Below, one piece after another: positions 34,891 to 39,688 of a stretch of 39,688 bases of DNA. Both the position numbers and the translations under genes were made by a program. The stretch comes from Chitinophagaceae bacterium (GTDB taxonomy: Bacteria; Bacteroidota; Bacteroidia; Chitinophagales; Chitinophagaceae): positions 1 through 39,688 of the forward strand of contig CANCVE010000032.1 of assembly GCA_947381435.1 (NCBI GenBank). The letters run 5' to 3'. The stretch's first letter is position 1, and every line of letters starts with the position of its first letter. The notes below the pieces were generated by a model. The model was not told where the DNA came from, did no database searches, and was given only the letters and a program-made list of their open reading frames with translations.

Positions 34891-34930
34891 AAAAAAGGCT
34901 GTGATTTTTAATCACGGCCTTTTTTTTTGT
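34891..34930 (+). terminator. Intrinsic terminator of the cold-shock gene
   Basis: Arms AGGCTGTGAT (34896-34905) and ATCACGGCCT (34911-34920) with one G-T wobble and a 5-nt loop, followed by a run of T. A textbook terminator. Confidence 0.92.
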
Positions 34931-34957
34931 CATTACTCTTTCAATAGCATAGAGCTT

Positions 34958-34965
34958 TATATTTG
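34958..34965 (+). promoter_or_regulatory. -7 element (TATATTTG) for purine nucleoside phosphorylase
   Basis: Exact TAnnTTTG match ending 15 nt before ATG 34981, so the leader is very short. No obvious -33 element at standard spacing. Confidence 0.5.
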
Positions 34966-34980
34966 CAATAAATGTAGTTT

Positions 34981-35802
34981 ATGAGTGATTTGATAAAAAA
35001 ACTAACCGAAACAGTCGCGTTTATTAAAAATGAGTTTAAAGAAGAAGCAGGCATTGGAGTTATTCTTGGTAGTGGACTAGGCAACTTCATTCAAGAGGTA
35101 ACTATCGAAAAAGAAATCCCTTATTCCCTCATTCCTCACTTTCCAGTTAGTACAGTAAAAGGCCATGGTGGCAAACTAGTGTTAGGTACCGTAAATGGTA
35201 AAAAGATATTAGCCATGAGTGGACGTTTCCACTTCTACGAGGGCTACACCCCACAACAAGTTGTGTATCCTATTAGAGTAATGAAAATGTTGGGCGTGCA
35301 TACCGTTTTGCTTTCTAATGCGGCAGGTAGTGTAAACCCCAATCATAAAGTGGGCGATATGATGATTATTAACGATCATATCAGTTTCTTTACCCCAAAT
35401 CCATTAGTAGGTAAAAATGATGAAGAACTAGGACCACGTTTTCCAGATATGAGCGAACCTTACAGCAAAGATTTAATTGCTAAGGCCATTTCTATTGCAC
35501 AGCACGCAAATATTGAGTTAAAACAAGGTGTTTATGTGGGTGTTACTGGCCCTACTTTCGAAACAAGGGCTGAATATCAATTAATTAAGGCAATTGGTGG
35601 AGATGTAGTGGGTATGAGTACCGTTCAGGAAAACATTGTGGCCGTACATGGTGGCATGAAGGTGTTTGCCATGAGTATTGTAACAGATTTGGGCATCAGA
35701 GATGAAGAAAATGTTATTACACACGAAGAAGTTCTTCAAGCAGCAAAAGAAGCTGAGCCTAAGTTTACCTTTATTTTTAAAGAATTAATTAAAGCAATAT
35801 AG
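34981..35802 (+). CDS. Purine nucleoside phosphorylase, trimeric (PNP-I) family
   Basis: A 273-residue protein. It splits purine nucleosides with phosphate for salvage. Phosphate-site residues: Ser31 (LGSGLGN), Arg82 and His84 (SGRFHFYEGY). Base-site Glu194 (TGPTFETRAEY) and GDVVGMSTVQENIVA are typical. Asp236 (SIVTDLGI) stands where mammalian PNP has Asn243; in human PNP this change widens use to adenosine, so substrate range may differ. His248 (THEEV) corresponds to His257. Single-gene unit behind the cold-shock terminator. Confidence 0.95.
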   Translation: MSDLIKKLTETVAFIKNEFKEEAGIGVILGSGLGNFIQEVTIEKEIPYSLIPHFPVSTVKGHGGKLVLGTVNGKKILAMSGRFHFYEGYTPQQVVYPIRVMKMLGVHTVLLSNAAGSVNPNHKVGDMMIINDHISFFTPNPLVGKNDEELGPRFPDMSEPYSKDLIAKAISIAQHANIELKQGVYVGVTGPTFETRAEYQLIKAIGGDVVGMSTVQENIVAVHGGMKVFAMSIVTDLGIRDEENVITHEEVLQAAKEAEPKFTFIFKELIKAI

Positions 35803-35862
35803 TTTAGTAAAAGGTTTGATTGATTGATGATGGCATAATTATAAAATATTGTGGAGCATCAA

Positions 35863-36144
35863 TCATTCTACCACTACTTGGCTAATTACATTCTCTCCAA
35901 AAGCCTCATTTATCCGTTTAATTATCTGCGGTTTTTGATACATAAGTTCGTTTTTCAGGGCGCCTACATGCGTAGTAATGAAAAGTGTTTGGTTTATTAT
36001 CTTTATCTTCTCCGTATACTTAGAAATCGTTTTCCCCATCACCGTTTCCCATACTTCCTCTATCTGAACTGCACGAACACCATTGCGAAGATTACTTTTA
36101 TTAATCATATTCTTCATCGCATCGCCAATACTATACTCTCCCAT
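35863..36144 (-). CDS. DciA-like (DUF721) protein
   Basis: A 93-residue protein. It reads EVWETVMGKTISKYTEKIKI and TLFITTHVGALKNELMYQKP, then IIKRINEAFGENVI, the DUF721 pattern. In many bacteria the family loads the replicative helicase (DciA), but Bacteroidota members have not been assigned from this sequence alone. It converges on the phosphorylase gene with a 60-bp gap that holds a 9-bp inverted repeat (35821-35829 and 35857-35865). Confidence 0.85.
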   Translation of the reverse strand: MGEYSIGDAMKNMINKSNLRNGVRAVQIEEVWETVMGKTISKYTEKIKIINQTLFITTHVGALKNELMYQKPQIIKRINEAFGENVISQVVVE

Positions 36145-36164
36145 TTGGCAAAGATAGAGGCTTG

Positions 36165-36249
36165 TCAGTTATTAGTTATTAGTGATTAATTATTAGTTTT
36201 AAATGTATTGGTCAGAGATAAACTATCGGTGATTGATTGATTAATCACT
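36165..36249. repeat. Inverted pair of simple-repeat arrays
   Basis: Left array of GTTATTA/GTGATTA-type units (36166-36197) and right GATTGATTAATCACT (36231-36249). AGTGATTAAT at 36181-36190 and ATTAATCACT at 36240-36249 are perfect inverted copies. Same organisation as 25716-25910 and 38256-38387. Confidence 0.7.
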
Positions 36250-36631
36250 AAATTCTTCCTAACACGGGATGCGAAATGACTAGAAAAGAAAGTTCCTCAC
36301 TTAGTTTCTTCTTCAACACATTTATACAGTTCCTAAGTTCGTTGCAAAAACAATTTGTTTGGTTTTTATTCTCGTACGCCTCAACACAAATACGGTTGGC
36401 TTGATATATAATCATGTTCGCCCCAACGCAAATGTGGTTGGCCTCGCTTTTATTCTGGTTGGCTTCAACCAAAATTTGGTTGACGTTTACTTTATTTTGG
36501 TTGGCACGGGATTTATTTCGGTTGGCTCTAACTAAAATATGGTTGGCACGGGATTTATTTTGGTTCACCTCCACAAGAACTTTGTTGGCTGGCATTGTGT
36601 TTTCAATAAAATCAACAGGATTATAATCCAC
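36248..36631 (-). CDS. Possible Asn-rich heptad-repeat protein (coding status uncertain)
   Basis: A 127-residue frame from GTG 36631 (or 115 residues from ATG 36595). Residues about 14-95 are 7-residue units of the type ANQNKSE and ANHICVG, encoded by 21-bp DNA repeats; the remaining C-terminus (CNELRNCINVLKKKLSEE) is not repetitive. Because a 21-bp repeat stays open in one frame once stop-free, and the opposite strand is open too (36414-36626), this may be repeat DNA, not a gene. No signal peptide and no recognised family. Confidence 0.35.
   Translation of the reverse strand: MDYNPVDFIENTMPANKVLVEVNQNKSRANHILVRANRNKSRANQNKVNVNQILVEANQNKSEANHICVGANMIIYQANRICVEAYENKNQTNCFCNELRNCINVLKKKLSEELSFLVISHPVLGRI
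36360..36595. repeat. Degenerate 21-bp tandem repeats (GGTTGGC-led units)
   Basis: About eleven units of 21 bp, most starting GGTTGGC on the plus strand. Two alternating versions can be seen at 36499-36560 (GGTTGGCACGGGATTTATTT and GGTTGGCTCTAACTAAAATA). The period equals the module length of the 63-bp array at 2971 but the sequence differs. Confidence 0.8.
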
Positions 36632-37052
36632 TAAACTACTGATAATAAATCATTCAAGAAATATTCAGTTTAAAATAAATTTATTAAAAATCAATGCTGA
36701 CATGGGGTCAATCAATTAACAGTTAGCCCTTTTCGTTAACAAAAGTGATGTTTTGTTTTTAAAAGAATTAGCTAGGAATGCACTATTACTTTGTACTTAT
36801 CTATTGCAATTCGAAAATATTTAATACTACTTCGGATATTATCCCAAAATATTTTCCCTTTTAACGGTTGCATCAAACTGCAATCACCTAATATTGTGGC
36901 GCAAACAAGCATCTATTTACCCTAAGTGAAGTATAATATTTATTTGGGATTAATGGATCAAAGTGGGCAGTTTTGGTGTACGTTGTGTAGCATTCTGCAA
37001 GGTGTAACCAATATAAATAACTATTTTTTGGAAGAATAATAGCATAATAAAT
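36632..37052. other. Non-coding gap upstream of aroQ, no feature seen
   Basis: About 420 bp of AT-rich sequence. No convincing ORF, RNA gene or array. TATTTTTTG near 37023 is one base too long to match TAnnTTTG but may be the aroQ -7 region. Confidence 0.5.
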
Positions 37053-37478
37053 ATGAAAATAGCAATTATTAATGGACCCAACCTCAACTTATTGGGCAAA
37101 AGAGAACCCGGCATTTATGGTTCACAAACTTTTGAGGAATATTACAATCAGTTAAAGCAAACTTATCCTGCGATAGAGTTTGTTTATTACCAAAGCAATG
37201 TAGAAGGTGAACTGATTAACCATATTCAATATTATTCGCACACTTATGATGGTATTATTCTGAATCCTGGTGGATATACGCATACATCTGTGGCTATTGG
37301 CGATTGCATTGCGGCCATCTCTACTCCAGTAATTGAGGTACATATAAGTAACGTGCATGCGCGTGAGGATTTCAGGAAGATATCGCATGTATCTGCCATG
37401 AGCAAAGGGTCGATAATTGGGCTTGGCTTGAAGGGATACGAACTTGCGGTGCAATATCTTTTGTCTTATTATAAATAA
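37053..37478 (+). CDS. aroQ: 3-dehydroquinate dehydratase, type II (AroQ)
   Basis: A 141-residue protein of standard length. It converts 3-dehydroquinate to 3-dehydroshikimate in the shikimate pathway. IINGPNLNLLGKREPGIYGS gives Arg17 and the catalytic Tyr22; Asn71 (NPGGYTHTS), His97 (EVHISN) and Arg104 (HARED) complete the active site as in the M. tuberculosis enzyme. It stands alone; no other aro gene is adjacent. Confidence 0.98.
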   Translation: MKIAIINGPNLNLLGKREPGIYGSQTFEEYYNQLKQTYPAIEFVYYQSNVEGELINHIQYYSHTYDGIILNPGGYTHTSVAIGDCIAAISTPVIEVHISNVHAREDFRKISHVSAMSKGSIIGLGLKGYELAVQYLLSYYK

Positions 37479-37624
37479 GCAACGAATTATACGTTTTAAT
37501 CGACTATCTTTCAACTAATTGCCTCTTTTGGGTGCAAAATAATCTAGCATTGCTTGTGGAAGCACATAAAAGTGCATTGCAAATAGTAAAGGATAGTTAT
37601 ATTATTTCCTAATAAATAGCCACA

Positions 37625-38254
37625 ATGAGTGCATTGATAACAGTATTTTTTCTGGGATGGTTAGTAAGTTTTTTAGGGCAGTTGCCTTTGGGAAACATGA
37701 GTATTACGGCCACACAAATAAGGATACAAGAAGGACTAAAACCAGCCTTACTATACATGTGGGGCGTGGCAATAGTGGAGATGATTTACCTACGGATTGC
37801 CCTAACGGGAATGAATATGGTATTGCAGCATCCCGCGGTATTTAATGCGATAGGGTGGGTTACGGTTGCGTTCTTTTTTATATTGGGAGTAGTAAGTATT
37901 AGAAGTGCCATCATTCATCATCCAGAAAAAAAGAGTGTTTTATTGCAGAATAACATCAACAGATTCTTGTTTGGCATGATGCTTTGCTCTATGAATCCGG
38001 CACAAGTACCCTTTTGGGTATTATGGAGCAGTTATTTGTTAGAGTGGAAACTATTGCAAGCAACTAATATTCAGTTTAATATTTTTATTGTTGGAGCAGG
38101 ATTAGGAACAATTTCGGGGTTACTAACGTATATATATGGCGGTAATTATTTAATTACTAAAATGAACGTTAGTAATAAGATACTGAACCTAATTATGGGA
38201 GCAATATTCTTTATAGCAAGTACAGCGCAATTTTGGAGGATGATGGTGAAGTGA
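37625..38254 (+). CDS. LysE-family exporter
   Basis: A 209-residue membrane protein with about six helices. The N-terminus (GWLVSFLGQLPLGNMSITAT) matches the PLG motif region of LysE/RhtB exporters, which export amino acids or other small metabolites; NPAQVPFWVLW is the second conserved region. Substrate unknown. Between aroQ and an AAA ATPase with intergenic gaps, so probably its own unit. Confidence 0.88.
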   Translation: MSALITVFFLGWLVSFLGQLPLGNMSITATQIRIQEGLKPALLYMWGVAIVEMIYLRIALTGMNMVLQHPAVFNAIGWVTVAFFFILGVVSIRSAIIHHPEKKSVLLQNNINRFLFGMMLCSMNPAQVPFWVLWSSYLLEWKLLQATNIQFNIFIVGAGLGTISGLLTYIYGGNYLITKMNVSNKILNLIMGAIFFIASTAQFWRMMVK

Positions 38255-38255
38255 G

Positions 38256-38387
38256 TTGACAATTGATAATTAAAAATTAATAATTATCAATTATGATTTT
38301 GCTCTCCTTTAAAAACTGTTTATTGATATTTAGTGCTTCCATTGGTTATTAGGGCTGAATTATCAATTATTAATTAACAATTGTCAA
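38256..38387. repeat. Inverted AT-rich repeats flanking the gap after the LysE gene
   Basis: TTGACAATTG (38256-38265) and CAATTGTCAA (38378-38387) are perfect inverted copies, extending to about 17 bp with one mismatch. A nested perfect 12-bp hairpin joins 38261-38272 with 38281-38292 (8-nt loop) and may terminate the LysE transcript. Confidence 0.75.
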
Positions 38388-38398
38388 TTAAAAAGATT

Positions 38399-39544
38399 AT
38401 GGATATAAGTAAAATAATAACATTAGGTCAATTAAAGCAAAGCGGATATAAACCTCTTGGCATTAAGGAAGAGGTAAGGAACAACTTAATCTCTAAAATA
38501 AGAGCTAAAGAGAATCCCTTTACCGGAATATTGGGCTATGAGGATACGGTTATACCCGATACAGAAAGGGCTTTGCTTAGTAGACACAATATTTTGTTTT
38601 TAGGATTGAGGGGACAAGCTAAAACACGTATGGCTCGCCAAATGGTGGACTTATTGGATGAATATATGCCCATTGTAGCTGGTAGCGAAGTGAATGATAA
38701 TCCATTAAATCCATTAAGTAAATACGCAAAGGACAAGATTGCAGAACATGGAGACGATACTCCCATACATTGGGTACATAGAAGTGAACGCTATGGCGAA
38801 AAACTGGCAACACCCGATGTAAGCGTAGCAGATTTGATAGGAGACATAGATCCCATTAAGGCCGCGAACCTAAGATTGAACTTTGCAGACGAAATGGTGA
38901 TTCATTTTGGAATTATTCCGAGAAGTAATCGTTGCATTTTTGTGATAAATGAGCTGCCCGATTTGCAAGCAAGAATACAAGTAGCACTATTTAATATATT
39001 GCAAGAAGGAGATATTCAGATTCGTGGATTTAAACTGCGGATGCCGTTAGATATACTGTTTGTATTTACCGCAAACCCAGAAGATTATACTAATAGGGGT
39101 AGCATTGTGACGCCACTAAAGGACAGAATAGAAAGCCAGATACTAACACATTATCCAAAAAGCATTGAGACGTCTTTGGCAATTACAGAACAGGAGGCTG
39201 ACATACTTCCTGAGCAAGCAAACAGGGTAGAAATTAGCGATTTGGTAAAGAGATTGATAGAACAAATTGCTTTTGAAGCCAGGAATAATGAATATGTAGA
39301 TAAGAAAAGTGGGGTGAGTGCAAGGCTTACCATTGCCGCCTACGAAAATGCAGTGAGTGCTGCCGAACGTAGAGCCATCATCCACAACGAAACACAAACG
39401 CAGGTATGGGTAAATGACCTTGCAGGAATTATTCCTTCTATCACCGGGAAAATAGAGTTGGTCTATGAAGGAGAACAGGAAGGACCGTATCAGGTAGCGG
39501 TAAATTTGCTGGATAAGTCAATCAGGACACAGTTTGTACAGTAG
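38399..39544 (+). CDS. MoxR/ChlI-like AAA+ ATPase
   Basis: 381 residues from ATG 38399 (MDISKIITLGQLKQSGYKPL). A TTG at 38381 would add six residues but lies in the inverted repeat. Walker A is GLRGQAKT, Walker B is CIFVINELPDLQ, and FVFTANPEDY is the sensor-1 region. LQARIQVALFNILQEGDIQI is typical of the magnesium-chelatase/MoxR group. Walker B has Asn-Glu in place of the usual Asp-Glu. Such ATPases usually work with a von Willebrand A-domain protein encoded downstream; here that region is occupied by a possible transposase start, so the partner is not visible. Confidence 0.9.
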   Translation: MDISKIITLGQLKQSGYKPLGIKEEVRNNLISKIRAKENPFTGILGYEDTVIPDTERALLSRHNILFLGLRGQAKTRMARQMVDLLDEYMPIVAGSEVNDNPLNPLSKYAKDKIAEHGDDTPIHWVHRSERYGEKLATPDVSVADLIGDIDPIKAANLRLNFADEMVIHFGIIPRSNRCIFVINELPDLQARIQVALFNILQEGDIQIRGFKLRMPLDILFVFTANPEDYTNRGSIVTPLKDRIESQILTHYPKSIETSLAITEQEADILPEQANRVEISDLVKRLIEQIAFEARNNEYVDKKSGVSARLTIAAYENAVSAAERRAIIHNETQTQVWVNDLAGIIPSITGKIELVYEGEQEGPYQVAVNLLDKSIRTQFVQ

Positions 39545-39613
39545 AGTTTATATCAATTAGAAATATTATACTCACATGCGAAATAATTTGGCTAATGAAT
39601 CGTTTAAATTAGC

Positions 39614-39688
39614 ATGGAATTAGGTAAGTACGAAAATTGGTCAAGAAACCCAATTCGTTTTGTTGCAATGACAGGTTATGTTCTTGAA
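39614..39688 (+). CDS. Start of a CDS, possibly an IS transposase (partial)
   Basis: Open frame of 25 codons running off the window (MELGKYENWSRNPIRFVAMT, then GYVLE). The phrase RFVAMTGYVLE resembles the N-terminal helix-turn-helix region of IS5-type DDE transposases, which often read F..(L/M)TG...EEF. Evidence is short and the call is tentative. If right, an insertion has landed just after the AAA ATPase gene. Confidence 0.4.
   Translation, partial: MELGKYENWSRNPIRFVAMTGYVLE

Noticed and set aside
35821-35865. Terminator between the phosphorylase and the DciA-like gene
   Set aside because: The 9-bp inverted repeat has a 27-nt loop and no T-tract after the stem.
36414-36626. Plus-strand 70-codon ORF of hydrophobic heptads
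   Set aside because: It is the opposite frame of the 21-bp repeats, with no non-repetitive extension. Reported only as part of the repeat.
38381-38398. TTG start for the AAA ATPase
   Set aside because: It falls within the inverted repeat and adds only six residues; ATG 38399 is preferred.
1-39688. tRNA, rRNA or known riboswitch
   Set aside because: I saw no cloverleaf-like, rRNA-like or riboswitch-like sequence in the intergenic regions; a covariance-model search would be needed to exclude them fully.

Overview
The window looks like chromosomal DNA from a Bacteroidota bacterium, probably of the Chitinophagaceae or a related family. The base composition is AT-rich. Five gene starts are preceded by the TAnnTTTG -7 element typical of this phylum, and Shine-Dalgarno sequences are absent. 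Two proteins end in a type IX secretion (T9SS) type A sorting domain. The placement is inference from gene content; there is no rRNA or other marker gene in the window.

Layout. 1-980: 5' part of a secreted subtilase gene, cut by the window edge. 1142-1609: a YafQ-type toxin/antitoxin pair. 1760-2787: an outer-membrane-barrel-like protein and a lipoprotein with a 4-bp overlap. 2971-3154: three copies of a 63-bp repeat, leading into the promoter of an S9 prolyl oligopeptidase (3232-5373). That gene converges on lepA (5557-7341) across two hairpins. 7690-7945: a degenerate palindromic array. 8113-20883: a 12.8-kb gene for a 4256-residue T9SS adhesin, with 15 Big_2-like, 2 PKD-like and 2 Ig-like domains and 47 exact-length 51-residue repeats. 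Then come a GH27 alpha-galactosidase, a TPR lipoprotein, a small membrane protein, a 41-bp tandem array, a hypothetical protein with a carboxypeptidase-regulatory-like domain, a TylF-like methyltransferase, a duplicated DNRLRE-type T9SS cargo and a Wzx/MATE-like flippase. The last third is mostly housekeeping: purK, an XRE/S24 repressor with a clear operator dyad, a YkgJ-type cysteine-cluster protein, surE, a cold-shock protein, purine nucleoside phosphorylase, a DciA-like protein, aroQ, a LysE-family exporter, a MoxR/ChlI-like AAA ATPase and the start of a probable transposase.

How it fits together. The secreted and surface genes (subtilase, adhesin, alpha-galactosidase, DNRLRE protein, flippase, methyltransferase) suggest a free-living organism that degrades polymers and binds surfaces. 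No T9SS machinery gene is in the window. No CRISPR array, tRNA, rRNA or prophage was seen.

Most unusual points. (1) In the distal part of the adhesin the 51-residue repeats form trimers in which the second member always lacks the first cysteine and the third always lacks the second, so each trimer keeps four. (2) Four unrelated intergenic or low-complexity arrays have periods of 21, 41, about 42 and 63 bp, close to multiples of two helical turns. (3) Three gene borders carry inverted arrays of short simple repeats.
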